A stretch of DNA of 64,000 bases from Paractinoplanes rishiriensis (lineage in GTDB: Bacteria; Actinomycetota; Actinomycetes; Mycobacteriales; Micromonosporaceae), in NCBI RefSeq assembly GCF_016862375.1, contig NZ_BOMV01000026.1, positions 1 through 64,000 of the forward strand, read 5' to 3'. Position 1 is the first letter of the stretch, and every line of letters begins with the position of its first letter. Positions 1-8,226 of the stretch are shown here, piece after piece. The position numbers were made by a program, and so were the translations under genes. The notes under the pieces were generated by a model that searched no databases, had not been told where the DNA came from, and was given only the letters and a program-made list of their open reading frames with translations.

Positions 1-33
1 GGTGTCACGATCACCGCGCCCTCCGGCGACTAG
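1..33 (+). CDS. C-terminal tail of an upstream gene (partial)
   Basis: Frame 1 reads through ten residues ending APSGD and a TAG stop at 31-33. A perfect hairpin follows directly, which is what the end of a plus-strand gene would look like. Too little is present to name a family, and the reading frame is inferred only from the stop and the terminator. Confidence 0.35.
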   Translation, partial: GVTITAPSGD

Positions 34-46
34 CTCCCCTCCACCG

Positions 47-79
47 CCGCCGCCCACCGACGACCTCGGTGGGCGGCGG
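47..79 (+). terminator. GC-rich hairpin terminator
   Basis: The stem CCGCCGCCCACCGA pairs perfectly with TCGGTGGGCGGCGG around a 5-nt CGACC loop. It has no U-tract, as is common for actinobacterial hairpin terminators. It separates the gene ending at 33 from the regulator at 190. Confidence 0.6.
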
Positions 80-189
80 GTGGTGGCGCCCAAGGGTGAG
101 AGTGATGACGTCCGATTCAATTGACGGCCGGTCCCGGATTGCCGTCGCGGGTGATCGGCGTGGGTCGGCCACCGTTGCGAGGTGACGTC

Positions 190-615
190 ATGATCCACCC
201 CGTCCTGCCCGATTCCATGCAGTTCACCCTGGAGGCCGTGGCCGACGGCGACAGCACCATCCAGATCGCCCGTCGCGCGCACGTCTCTCCGAACACCGTC
301 AAGGACCGCCTGCGGATCCTGTACTCCCAGCTCGGCGCCCGGGACCGGGCCAGCGCCGTGTCGATCGGTTACCAGCTCGGCGTCCTGGCCGGTGCGCTGC
401 CGGCGCTGCCGTGCGTGCTGGCCGACGGCGTGCCGCTGGACACCCTGGTACAGGCCCGCGAGGACCTGGGCCTGTCCCAGCCGCAGATCTCCCAGCGGCT
501 CGGCGTGTCACCCTTCTGGCTGGACCAGCGCGAACACGGCAACCGCCGGTTCCCGATCCTGGTGGTGCGCCGGTACGCCGAGATAGTCGGCGTCGACCTG
601 GACAAGCAGGACTGA
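190..615 (+). CDS. Double helix-turn-helix regulator (LuxR-type plus XRE-like)
   Basis: A 141-residue cytoplasmic protein with two DNA-binding-like segments. Residues about 12-60 read as a LuxR/GerE helix-turn-helix (IARRAHVSPNTVKDRLRIL). Residues about 85-135 resemble a Cro/XRE-type HTH (LGLSQPQISQRLGVSP). There is no receiver or ligand domain. The ATG at 190 is chosen because GAGG lies 7 nt upstream; an in-frame TTG at 121 would add 23 residues without a clear ribosome site. It stands alone between two terminated units. The target is unknown. Confidence 0.7.
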   Translation: MIHPVLPDSMQFTLEAVADGDSTIQIARRAHVSPNTVKDRLRILYSQLGARDRASAVSIGYQLGVLAGALPALPCVLADGVPLDTLVQAREDLGLSQPQISQRLGVSPFWLDQREHGNRRFPILVVRRYAEIVGVDLDKQD

Positions 616-740
616 CGGTATGCGGGCGGGGGTCGCGGCGGCGGCGCCCGCCCGTCTCGTCATGCGCACATCGTCGGATTCTCGACGCGTGGGACAATGC
701 CACCGCACGAAATGCCGACCGGCGGAAGAGGTACCTACGG

Positions 741-1733
741 ATGGTGGAACTGCCGGCGGAGCTGCGGGCCGGCCTGGTGACCGCGGTCGAGGGGGTGCCC
801 GGGCAGCGGCTCGCACAGTCCGTGGGACGGCTCATCGAGGCGTACCGCTCCGGCCGTCCACCCACCGCGCCGATCATGGCGTCCGGACTGGACGTGGCGG
901 CGTATGCCGCCTACCGGATGCCGGCCACCTTCGCCGCGGTCCGCTCCGCGCTCGGCCAGGTCGTCGAGTCGTTCCCCGGCTTCGACCCGCGGACCCACCT
1001 GGACGTCGGCGGCGGCACCGGCGCCGCCACCTGGGCGGCCGCCGAGACCTACCCGGGCCTGACCGGGGTCACCGTGCTCGACCAGGTGGCCGGTGCCCTG
1101 GACGTCGGTAGGAAGCTGGCTGGTCTGGCGCCATGGCCGGCGCTGCGGGCCGCCGCGTGGCAGCACTGGTCGGCCGATACGGAGGACGACCTGCCGGCCG
1201 CCGACCTGGTGACGGTGTCCTACGTGCTCGGCGAACTGGCCCCGGAGGCCCGCGACCGCCTGCTGGAGCGGGCCGCCCGCGCGGCCCGGCTGCTGGTGGT
1301 GGTCGAGCCCGGCACCCCGGCCGGACACGAGCGCGTCCTCGAGGCCCGGTCGGCGCTGATCAAGTACGACTTCACCGTCGTGGCGCCGTGCCCGCACCAG
1401 CACGACTGCCCGCTGGCCGGCACCCGCGACTGGTGCCACTTCGCCGCCCGGGTCAACCGGAGCGCGATCCACCGCCGGCTCAAGCAGGGCGAGCTGGGCC
1501 ACGAGGACGAGAAGTTCTCGTTCGTGGCCGCCGCCACCGAGGCGACCGGCGACCGGCCCGGCGGGCGCGTGCTGCGGCATCCGGCGTTCCGCAAGGGCAT
1601 GGTCACCCTCCAGCTCTGCCGGCCGGAGGAGGTGGCGCCGCGGATCGTGTCGAAGCGCGAGGGCCCGCTCTACCGGGCCGCCCGCGACGCCGCGTGGGGC
1701 GACGCCTGGCCGCCGGCCGGCACCTCAGCGTGA
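741..1733 (+). CDS. Rsm22-family (small ribosomal subunit) SAM methyltransferase-like protein
   Basis: A 330-residue protein. A SAM-binding glycine motif (DVGGGTGAATWAA) lies at residues 88-100. The Rsm22 cysteine signature is visible as C217, C223 and C232 in CPHQHDCPL and DWCHF, thought to hold an iron-sulfur cluster in this family. The family associates with the small ribosomal subunit, and bacterial roles are poorly defined. The ATG has GGAAGAGG upstream. Its 3' end overlaps the convergent LacI-type gene by 9 nt, so the two transcripts are antisense at their ends. Confidence 0.85.
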   Translation: MVELPAELRAGLVTAVEGVPGQRLAQSVGRLIEAYRSGRPPTAPIMASGLDVAAYAAYRMPATFAAVRSALGQVVESFPGFDPRTHLDVGGGTGAATWAAAETYPGLTGVTVLDQVAGALDVGRKLAGLAPWPALRAAAWQHWSADTEDDLPAADLVTVSYVLGELAPEARDRLLERAARAARLLVVVEPGTPAGHERVLEARSALIKYDFTVVAPCPHQHDCPLAGTRDWCHFAARVNRSAIHRRLKQGELGHEDEKFSFVAAATEATGDRPGGRVLRHPAFRKGMVTLQLCRPEEVAPRIVSKREGPLYRAARDAAWGDAWPPAGTSA

Positions 1734-2759
1734 GGACGCCGGCGGCGCGGTGCTCGCCCGCACGGTGAGCGTGGTCGCCAGTTCGAGGCGCGGCTGGGTC
1801 GCCTTCTCGCCGCGGCCCAGCGCCAGCGCCAGTTCGGTGGCGGCCGACGCCATCTCGAGCAGCGGCTGGCGCACGGTGGTGAGCGGCGGGTCGACCAGGT
1901 CGGTGATCGGCAGGTCGTCGAAGCCCACCACGCTCAGGTCGTCGGGGATGCGCAGGCCGAGCGTGCGGGCGGCCTGATACACGCCGAACGCCTGCAGGTC
2001 GTTGCAGGCGAAGATCGCGGAGGGCCGGTGCGGGCGGCGCAGCAGGTCGAGCGCCGCCGCGTGCCCGCCCGCGCGGTGCAGGTCGGCGAGCACCACCAGG
2101 CCGGGGTCGACCGGCAGCCCGGCCGCCTCGATCGCCGAGCGGTAGCCGTCGCGCCGGGCCCGGCAGCACAGCACGCCGTCCGGGCCGCCGACCATCGCGA
2201 TCCGGCGGTGCCCCAGCTCGATCAGGTGGCGGGTGGCCGACCGGCCGCCGGCCCAGTTGGTGGCGCCCACGAACGGCACGTCTTCGGGCAGCTCCCCGGT
2301 CGGGTCGAACACCACGAACGGGATGCCCCGGGCGCGCAGCCGGCCGCGCTGCTCGTCGGAGAGCTGGGCCACGGTCACCACGCAGGCCGGGCGGCGGTCG
2401 AGCGTGTCGTCGATCCAGTAGCGCAGGCCGCCGTGCTGCGGGCCGAACTCGGTGAGCAGCAGGCCCACCCGCTGCCGGCGGGCGACCCGCTCGACACCTC
2501 GGATGATCTCCAGACCCCACTGGTGCTCGAGGTCGTCGAAGACCAGCTCCATGGTGTTGCTGCGGCTCGGCGAGGTCTGCTTGCGGTAGCCGTACTGGCT
2601 GATCAGCGCCTCGACCCGGGACCGGGTGTCGGCGGCCACCCCGGACCGGCCGTTGATCACCTTGGACACGGTGGGTACCGACACGCCCGCGGACTCGGCG
2701 ATGAAGGAGATCGTCACCGGCGTGTCCGGCGCGACGGTTTCGGCCACTGGCTCGGTCAC
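1725..2759 (-). CDS. LacI-family transcriptional regulator
   Basis: A 344-residue LacI/PurR-type repressor. Residues about 16-40 form the LacI HTH and hinge (AESAGVSVPTVSKVINGRSG). A periplasmic-binding-protein-like sugar sensor domain follows (SAIFACNDLQAFGVYQAAR; DLSVVGFDDLPI). The GTG start overlaps the stop of the upstream GH43 gene as GTGA, so the two are co-translated. By position it should sense a xylo- or arabino-oligosaccharide and control the GH43 gene. The GAAA(G/C)TTTC boxes upstream of that gene are candidate operators. Confidence 0.9.
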   Translation of the reverse strand: MTEPVAETVAPDTPVTISFIAESAGVSVPTVSKVINGRSGVAADTRSRVEALISQYGYRKQTSPSRSNTMELVFDDLEHQWGLEIIRGVERVARRQRVGLLLTEFGPQHGGLRYWIDDTLDRRPACVVTVAQLSDEQRGRLRARGIPFVVFDPTGELPEDVPFVGATNWAGGRSATRHLIELGHRRIAMVGGPDGVLCCRARRDGYRSAIEAAGLPVDPGLVVLADLHRAGGHAAALDLLRRPHRPSAIFACNDLQAFGVYQAARTLGLRIPDDLSVVGFDDLPITDLVDPPLTTVRQPLLEMASAATELALALGRGEKATQPRLELATTLTVRASTAPPASSR

Positions 2760-4291
2760 GGCGACAGCTTAGCGGCGACCGGCTCGTAGTCGAGCCAGTC
2801 GAAGCGGACCGTGCCGAACGCCGCGTACATCCCGATGACCCGGCCGGTGAAACCGCCGGCCACCTCGGTGGACAGGTAGCGGCCGTCGAGCTCGGCGAGC
2901 ACCTCGTAGACGCCGTCGGCATGCTCGACGCCGAGCCGTACGATGTCCGGCTCCTGGCACGGGTGCCAGTACTCGGCCGGCGCGGCCAGCACGTCGATGC
3001 CGAGCCGCACGCGGGTGGCGGACACCGGCCGGGTCGCCACCGCCCACCGCATCGAGCCGATCCGGGCGATCACCCGCACCTCGCCGCCGCCCGCTTCGAT
3101 CTCGTAGTGGTGCCGTTCGTCGAGGCGGATCGCCAGCCCGCCGCGGCCGTCCCCGGTGTCGATCAGCGTGCGCACCCCGCAGGACGGGTCCTGCTGGCGG
3201 CGGCCGACGAAGGTGACCTCGGGCCGGTCCAGCGACTCGTCCCGGGCGTGCAGCGTGAGCCAGCCCGGCCGCTCGGTCAGCGACCAGTACTTGCGCGGCC
3301 GGGACCGCACCGAGACCCAGCGCGGGTGCAGCCGGTCGGCGTCGAAGTCGTCGCGGGGCGGCGGCGCGGCGACCGGCCGGGCCGGCCACGGCGGCGCCGT
3401 CATGACCGGGGCCAGTTCGCCCACCACCGGCCACCCGTCCACCCAGCTGACCGGGGCCAGGAACGTCTCCCGGCCGAGGACGTGCCAGCCCGGGGTGCCG
3501 CCGCCCGGCCGTACCCCGAGCAGCACCATCCACCACGAGCCGTCCGGTGCCTCGACCAGGTCGGCGTGCCCGGTGTTCTGGATCGGCTTGTGGGTGCCGC
3601 GGTGGGTCAGGACCGGGTTGGCCGGCGACGGCTCGAACGGCCCGTACGGCTCCGGGCCGCGGGCGATCGACACGGCGTGCCCGCGTTCGGTGCCGCCCTC
3701 GGCGATCAGCAGGTACCACCAGCCGCCGACCCGGTACAGGTGCGGCGCCTCCGGGGCCTGCGCACCGGGCGCGCCCGACCACAACCGCTGCGGCGGCCCG
3801 AACACCTGCCCGGTCCACGGGTCGATCCGCACCTGTTCGATGCCGGCGTACGTGCACCAGCACCGGCCGTCGGTGTCCCAGGCCAGGTCCGGGTCGATGC
3901 CGGTGACGCCGGGCACCGGCACCGGGTCGGACCACGGCCCGGCCGGGTTGGTGGCGGTGCAGATGATGGTGCCGCCGCCGGGGCCGACGTTCGTGACGAT
4001 CAGCCAGAACCGCCCGTCGTGGTGCCGCAGCGTGGGCGCGTAGATGCCGCCGGACGACGCCGTGGCGGCCGGCATGCGCAGCTGGCTGGGCCGGTCGAGG
4101 GCGTTGCCGATCTGCTCCCAGTGCACCAGGTCGCGGCTGTGCAGGATCGGCACGCCGGGCCAGTATTCGAAGCTGGAGCAGGCCAGGTAGTAGTCCTCGC
4201 CCACCCGGCAGATGCTGGGGTCCGGATACATGCCGGCGACCACCGGGTTGGTGAAGGTCCCGTTCGGCCAGCCCGGGAGGGATCGGGTCAT
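2756..4291 (-). CDS. GH43 beta-xylosidase / alpha-L-arabinofuranosidase
   Basis: A 511-residue glycoside hydrolase of family 43, XynB-like. It has an N-terminal five-bladed propeller and a C-terminal beta-sandwich (about residues 315-505). The GH43 triad is visible: D24 (MYPDPSI, general base), D133 (GIDPDL, pKa modulator) and E181 (APEAPHLY, general acid). There is no signal peptide, so it probably acts in the cytoplasm on imported xylo-oligosaccharides. It is first in a two-gene operon with the LacI-type regulator. A GAAACTTTC box sits 6 nt above the ATG, in the leader, where a repressor would block transcription. Confidence 0.93.
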   Translation of the reverse strand: MTRSLPGWPNGTFTNPVVAGMYPDPSICRVGEDYYLACSSFEYWPGVPILHSRDLVHWEQIGNALDRPSQLRMPAATASSGGIYAPTLRHHDGRFWLIVTNVGPGGGTIICTATNPAGPWSDPVPVPGVTGIDPDLAWDTDGRCWCTYAGIEQVRIDPWTGQVFGPPQRLWSGAPGAQAPEAPHLYRVGGWWYLLIAEGGTERGHAVSIARGPEPYGPFEPSPANPVLTHRGTHKPIQNTGHADLVEAPDGSWWMVLLGVRPGGGTPGWHVLGRETFLAPVSWVDGWPVVGELAPVMTAPPWPARPVAAPPPRDDFDADRLHPRWVSVRSRPRKYWSLTERPGWLTLHARDESLDRPEVTFVGRRQQDPSCGVRTLIDTGDGRGGLAIRLDERHHYEIEAGGGEVRVIARIGSMRWAVATRPVSATRVRLGIDVLAAPAEYWHPCQEPDIVRLGVEHADGVYEVLAELDGRYLSTEVAGGFTGRVIGMYAAFGTVRFDWLDYEPVAAKLSP

Positions 4292-4296
4292 ATCTG

Positions 4297-4305
4297 GAAA
4301 CTTTC
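4297..4305. promoter_or_regulatory. Candidate operator box GAAACTTTC (leader-proximal)
   Basis: The 9-bp palindromic-type box GAAACTTTC lies just above the GH43 start codon. The same element in the other orientation occurs twice further upstream (4455, 4475). GAAA-N-TTTC boxes are, from memory, reported upstream of xylanolytic genes in Streptomyces. Binding by the adjacent LacI-type protein is inference. Confidence 0.5.
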
Positions 4306-4454
4306 TGGTACAGATCGAGGACGTTTCCTCCGCAGGCTAGTGAAGGTCATCAATTTGGTCAACGGCCCGTGCTGATCATCTCGCCCTCGGTATGCGTCTC
4401 TATCAGCCTTGATTTATGAGCATCGATGGGATGAGGGCTTGCTGTTCGGTCCGG

Positions 4455-4483
4455 AAAGTTTCGCTGTTCAATAGAAAGTTTCT
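4455..4483. promoter_or_regulatory. Paired candidate operator boxes GAAAGTTTC, 20 bp apart
   Basis: GAAAGTTTC occurs at 4455-4463 and 4475-4483. The centre-to-centre spacing is exactly 20 bp, about two helical turns, placing both boxes on the same DNA face. Together with the box at 4297 they suggest cooperative or looping repression of the GH43-LacI operon. Confidence 0.5.
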
Positions 4484-4529
4484 GATGTGCGGCTGCGGTC
4501 GGCGTTTCTACTGCCGATTGAGTAGTCCG

Positions 4530-4865
4530 TCGTGGAGCCCGGTCGAGACCATGGTGAGCCATTACGTGCACGCCCGGCACGGCTGGCTGATCCCGGTCGC
4601 GCTGCTGAGTCTCGCGGCCGGATCGGCGTTGCTGGTCCGGCCGCTGGCCAGCCGGCTGCTCGGCGTGTGGACGGCGGCGGTGCTGGTCTTCGCCGTTGGT
4701 GATGTGCAGGACGGTCCGTCGCTGATCGCCGGAAGCCTGATCGGGCTGATCGAGCGGCTGGCCCTGTGGAGCTACGTGGCGTGGCTGGCTCTCGCGGCCG
4801 TCACCCTGTCGACGCCGGCCGGCAGGACCTCCGAGATGGCCGGCCAGTCCGGGTCGGGCCGGTAG
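4530..4865 (+). pseudogene. Internally deleted remnant of a DUF998-type membrane protein
   Basis: The open frame encodes a segment like the early part of DUF998 proteins (VSHYVHARHGWLIPVALL, first visible membrane helix about 4587-4650). It jumps directly to a sequence like the family's C-terminal helix (GLIERLALWSYVAWLALAA). The middle helices expected in a protein of about 200 residues are missing, and no convincing N-terminal helix or ribosome site precedes it. It overlaps the convergent DUF402 gene by 94 nt. A small functional membrane protein starting at the ATG 4551 is the alternative. Confidence 0.4.
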
Positions 4866-5434
4866 TCGCACCAGGTGCCGTCGAACGGGAACGCCCCCGC
4901 CTCGACCAGCTCGATGACTTCCCGGCCGGCCCGGCGCACCCGATCCTCGTCGTCCACCCAGTACGCGTCCGGGAACCGCAGGCGCGCGGTGAACAGCTCC
5001 TCGTCCTTCCACTCCCAGCTGCGGTCCGGCTGGACCACCACGTCCAGATCCCAGTCGGCGGTGTCGATGCCGGTGAACCCGGCGTCGCGCCAGACCACGG
5101 ACGGGGCTTCGAGGTTGGCGTACCACCGGTAGAACGTGCCGTCGGCCCGGAAGAACCACCGGATCGAGTAGTCGGCGCCGCACGGGTGCCAGCTGAGCAG
5201 CCCGTGGTCGATCCGGTGGGTGGCCGGAACCCGTCGCGGCGTCCCGGACCATTCGGGCAGCGGGGTCGCGCTCATGTTCCGCCCGTCCGGCATGTCGAAG
5301 TGCCACCCCTGGGTGCCGGCCGGCGCCCACAGCAGAAACCCGTCGTTCCGGTTCTCGGCGACCTGCAGCGGAAACACCATGCCGAGCTGGTCGCGCTGAA
5401 GGTGGCGCAGGTAGACGGTTTCCCCGGGAATCAT
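4772..5434 (-). CDS. DUF402 domain protein
   Basis: A 220-residue protein whose central and C-terminal parts carry DUF402 features: an acidic and aromatic barrel with DWDLDVVVQPD, WKDEELF and DYRPDPDW. Characterised DUF402 proteins are nucleotide-acting or RNase E-like phosphohydrolases; the substrate here is unknown. The ATG at 5434 begins MIPGETVYLRHLQR. It is monocistronic, and the 3' end runs into the DUF998 remnant on the other strand. Confidence 0.8.
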   Translation of the reverse strand: MIPGETVYLRHLQRDQLGMVFPLQVAENRNDGFLLWAPAGTQGWHFDMPDGRNMSATPLPEWSGTPRRVPATHRIDHGLLSWHPCGADYSIRWFFRADGTFYRWYANLEAPSVVWRDAGFTGIDTADWDLDVVVQPDRSWEWKDEELFTARLRFPDAYWVDDEDRVRRAGREVIELVEAGAFPFDGTWCDYRPDPDWPAISEVLPAGVDRVTAARASHAT

Positions 5435-5505
5435 GCCGCGAGGTTAACCAGCCCACCCCGAAATCCCGGTGAACCCTCCCGCCCGAGGCGGGTAACGTGC
5501 GCCGG

Positions 5506-6003
5506 ATGGGTGACGAACCGTATCTCCTGACCGTCCGCCCCTGCCGCGAATCGGACCTGCGGCTGCTGGAGCAGACGGTGCCGACCGGCTATCACGAGGC
5601 CCGGTTCGCCCGGCCGGGCAGCGCATATCTGGTCGCCGTCCGGGGCGGCGCACCGGTGGGTGCCGGCGAGCTGTGGTGGCACCCGAAGGAGCCGGCGGTC
5701 CGGGAACGCTTCCCGGACTGCCCCGAGATCAACGGGCTGACGGTCGGGGTCGCCCATCAGTCCCGTGGGGCCGGTACGGCCCTCGTTCAGGCTGCCGAAC
5801 GCCTGGCCGCCGAACGGGGCCGGGTCCGGATCGGGCTGGGTGTGGACGATCAGAACGTGCGGGCGGCGGCTCTCTATGGCCGGCTCGGCTATGTGGACGT
5901 GGGCTGCGAGTATCTGGACCGTTACCACTACCTCGATGATTCGGGCGCTCGGCATGAGGTGGCGGACGCTTGTCGTTTCCTGGTCAAGGCTCTCGCCGGA
6001 TAG
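5506..6003 (+). CDS. GNAT-family N-acetyltransferase
   Basis: A 165-residue acetyl-CoA-dependent transferase. The core GNAT motif A is clear: INGLTVGVAHQSRGAGTALV, with the pyrophosphate loop Q-S-R-G-A-G at about residues 85-90. A C-terminal motif follows (VRAAALYGRLGYVDVG). The acceptor substrate cannot be read from the sequence. An in-frame GTG at 5497 is an alternative start. It is divergent from the DUF402 gene, with about 70 nt between them. Confidence 0.85.
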   Translation: MGDEPYLLTVRPCRESDLRLLEQTVPTGYHEARFARPGSAYLVAVRGGAPVGAGELWWHPKEPAVRERFPDCPEINGLTVGVAHQSRGAGTALVQAAERLAAERGRVRIGLGVDDQNVRAAALYGRLGYVDVGCEYLDRYHYLDDSGARHEVADACRFLVKALAG

Positions 6004-6355
6004 GCCGTGGTCGTGCGGCCGCCCTCGCCGGTCGATTTGGCCGGATTCGGCTGAGGTCCGAGCCCACGTCCCGGGGGCGCCGAAATCGTGACCCGGACTC
6101 GTGTGGTTGGCCGTTCCACGATTCGGCATCGCGCGCTGCACAAATGCCGCCTTCCACCTTTTTGGGGCGTGCTTGTGGCTTGCGCAGCCGGACAATGTGG
6201 AGTTCGTGTTCGAGGGGGACGTTCGAGGGGGGCAGCAGTTCCACAAGATCGGCCGCGGGGCGAGGGCGGGGCGGGCGCCGATGGTGGAGACACGGGGCGG
6301 GGTGCGGAGGCACGGGGGTGTCAGACCGCGGCCACCGACTCCGGCGACCAAAAAA
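6004..6355. other. Intergenic region without a convincing gene
   Basis: No reading frame here has both a plausible start and family-like content. The only structure noticed is a direct repeat, GTTCGAGGGGG, at 6208-6218 and 6221-6231 (13-bp period). The region separates the GNAT gene from the terminator of the convergent pectate lyase gene. Confidence 0.5.
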
Positions 6356-6386
6356 CACCAGGCCGGGAACGGGTCCCGGCCTGGTG
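6356..6386 (-). terminator. Intrinsic terminator of the pectate lyase gene
   Basis: The perfect 13-bp stem CACCAGGCCGGGA / TCCCGGCCTGGTG surrounds a 5-nt loop. On the minus strand the stem is followed by a run of T (complement of the A-run at 6349-6355). This is a classical Rho-independent terminator about 50 nt beyond the pectate lyase stop. Confidence 0.85.
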
Positions 6387-6389
6387 CAT

Positions 6390-6417
6390 GCTGACACTGA
6401 TCAGCTGACACTGATCA
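6390..6417. repeat. Perfect 14-bp tandem duplication
   Basis: GCTGACACTGATCA occurs twice back to back (6390-6403 and 6404-6417), each unit ending in the palindrome TGATCA. It lies between the pectate lyase stop codon and its terminator, within the 3' untranslated RNA. Confidence 0.8.
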
Positions 6418-6433
6418 TTTGTTGCTGGCTACC

Positions 6434-7432
6434 TCAGAGCGAGACCTTGCCGGCACCCGCGCCCGAGGACACGACCGACTTGATGCTGGACGCCGCCTCC
6501 AGGCTGTAGGAGTACGGGATGCTGGCGACGCTGCCACCCTGCTGGCCCGAGCCCGAGCCGGTGAAGTGGTTGTTGCGCGCGACCAGGGTGCCCGGGCCGG
6601 AGTCGCCCTCGCCCAGGTGGAACGGGTCGTCCACGTTCTCGAAGTAGTTGCCCTCGACCAGCACGCCGGCGCCCTCGGTCGACGCCACGCCGTATCCACC
6701 GTTGCTGCGGTAGAAGTTGTTGAAGACGTGGACCGGGTTGCCGAACCGAACCCGCGGGTGACGCTGGTTCGAGCCGTCGAAGTAGTTGTGGTGGTAGCTC
6801 ACGCGCAGGTGACCACGGTCCTGGCTGGCGTTGTCATCGCTGTGGCCGAGCAGCATCGACTTGTCGTGGCCGAACACGTGGTTCCACGACACGGTGATGA
6901 AGTCCGAGCCCCGCTTGATGTCAACGGCACCGTCGTACCCGTTGGTGAAGCTGTTGTGGTCGATCCAGATGTTCGTCGCCGACTCCTGGACGTTGATCGC
7001 GTCGTCGCCCCAGCCACGGAAGGTCAGGTTGCGGATGATGACGTTGCGGTCACCGTTGATGTTGAAGCCGCAGCCCGAGATCGTGGCGCCGGAGTTGCCG
7101 ATGATGGTCTTGTTCGACCGCACCCGCAGCATGCCGGAGCAGGAGATGGTGCCGGACACCCGGATGTTGGCCGCCGCGGTCGAGCTGAGCGCGGAGGTCA
7201 GCGCCGAGGCGCTGGTGACCGTGGTGGTGGCGGCGCTGCCGCCACCGGAGGTGCCGCCGTTCTGCGTACCCCAGCCCACGTGCACGGTGGATTGCAGGAT
7301 GCTGGGTGCAGCGGCGGTGGCCTCGGCCTCGGCGCTCGCCAGGTTGGCGACGGTGAGGCCGGCGCCGACGACGGCAAGCGCGATGGTGCTTGCTCCGGCG
7401 CCGAGGACGAGACGGCGCACGTTCTTGCGCAT
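6434..7432 (-). CDS. Secreted pectate lyase, PL1 family
   Basis: A 332-residue protein with a Sec signal peptide (MRKNVRRLVLGAG, hydrophobic core, ASAEA cleavage region near residue 35). A parallel beta-helix follows. PL1 landmarks include WIDHNSF, VDIKRGSDFITVSWN, a DDN calcium-type region, and RHPRVRFG carrying the catalytic arginine. It cleaves polygalacturonate by beta-elimination outside the cell. The ATG at 7432 is preceded by GGAG at 5-nt spacing; a longer frame upstream lacks a ribosome site. The gene is monocistronic with its own terminator and a palindrome-rich promoter region. Confidence 0.93.
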   Translation of the reverse strand: MRKNVRRLVLGAGASTIALAVVGAGLTVANLASAEAEATAAAPSILQSTVHVGWGTQNGGTSGGGSAATTTVTSASALTSALSSTAAANIRVSGTISCSGMLRVRSNKTIIGNSGATISGCGFNINGDRNVIIRNLTFRGWGDDAINVQESATNIWIDHNSFTNGYDGAVDIKRGSDFITVSWNHVFGHDKSMLLGHSDDNASQDRGHLRVSYHHNYFDGSNQRHPRVRFGNPVHVFNNFYRSNGGYGVASTEGAGVLVEGNYFENVDDPFHLGEGDSGPGTLVARNNHFTGSGSGQQGGSVASIPYSYSLEAASSIKSVVSSGAGAGKVSL

Positions 7433-7585
7433 GGTTTCTCCTTGGTCCTGTGGGGGGTGTAGACCGCGGCGCTCCGGGGAACGGATGGAGGGCGTCGCGG
7501 CACTTCCGGCACGCGACCGTGCACGGTCACGGACGACTTGCGTCACCGCGGACCGATGTGGCCCCTATGCCGGTGTTACCTAGGC

Positions 7586-7593
7586 AAGCGCTT
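7586..7593. promoter_or_regulatory. LacI-type operator-like palindrome AAGCGCTT
   Basis: The palindrome AAGCGCTT sits inside GGCAAGCGCTTTCCC about 155 nt upstream of the pectate lyase ATG. Its central CG flanked by A/T-rich arms is typical of LacI/CcpA-type operators. GTTAAC and CATCGATG palindromes lie within the next 40 nt. The regulator is unknown. Confidence 0.4.
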
Positions 7594-7675
7594 TCCCGTT
7601 AACAGGGGAACACAGATAACCATCGATGTTAAGACTTTGGCGTTTGCAGGTTATTTGCAGTGGTTTCCGCAACCC

Positions 7676-7720
7676 CGGCGACGGTGGCGGGCAACCCGCG
7701 GCGACGGTGGCGGGCAACCC
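7676..7720. repeat. Two 22-bp direct repeats, 1 nt apart
   Basis: The unit at 7676-7697 recurs perfectly at 7699-7720, and a degenerate third partial copy follows. The repeat lies in the 316-bp region between the pectate lyase start and the stress-protein stop. No gene is visible in this region. Confidence 0.75.
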
Positions 7721-7748
7721 ACCGCGGCGGCGGTAGGCAAGGTCGCGA

Positions 7749-8171
7749 TCAACCCGCCGCCGCGGCCGGGTGAGTAACCACCAGAACCGGCCGGGCGGAC
7801 TGCTTGATCAAATCCAGCGGAACGCTGCCGAGCAGGCGTTCCGTCATCTTGGCGTGGTGGCTCGACCCGACCACGATCAGGTCGGCCCGCTCCCGCTCGG
7901 CGAAGCCCAGAATCGCCGGCACCGCCCGCCCGGGCAGCAGCGTGGTGACCACCTCGATCCCGGCCTCGGCGATGCGCCGGGCGAGCGCCTCGGCGGACTC
8001 GCGGGCCTTGTCGGCGAACACCTCGCGCGGCGCGCCGGCGAAGCGTTCCAGCTCCACCTCGTCCGCGGCGACCACCGCGACAGTGGCTCCGGTCTGCTTG
8101 GCAAGGCCGATCACCGCGTCGGCGATCCACGGCTGATCGGCTCCGGGCTTGGCGGCAACGACGATGCGCAT
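7749..8171 (-). CDS. Universal stress protein (UspA-like)
   Basis: A 140-residue single-domain Usp protein. The alpha/beta Rossmann-like fold ends in the nucleotide-binding signature VVGSSHHAKMTERLLGSVP followed by SARPVLVVT. Family members bind ATP and act in stress adaptation. The ATG at 8171 begins MRIVVAAKPGADQP, the canonical beta-1 strand. It is divergent from the amino-acid permease (55-nt gap), so they probably share a control region. Confidence 0.88.
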   Translation of the reverse strand: MRIVVAAKPGADQPWIADAVIGLAKQTGATVAVVAADEVELERFAGAPREVFADKARESAEALARRIAEAGIEVVTTLLPGRAVPAILGFAERERADLIVVGSSHHAKMTERLLGSVPLDLIKQSARPVLVVTHPAAAAG

Positions 8172-8226
8172 GTCTCGCAGTGTGTCTCGACTCGACAGAT
8201 CAGGCAATCTGTACCACGCTCCGGAT

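Noticed and set aside
735..1580. Long minus-strand open frame opposite the Rsm22-type gene, and many like it across the window
   Set aside because: Long antisense frames are expected in high-GC DNA; they show no domain motifs or ribosome sites and conflict with conserved catalytic residues on the other strand.
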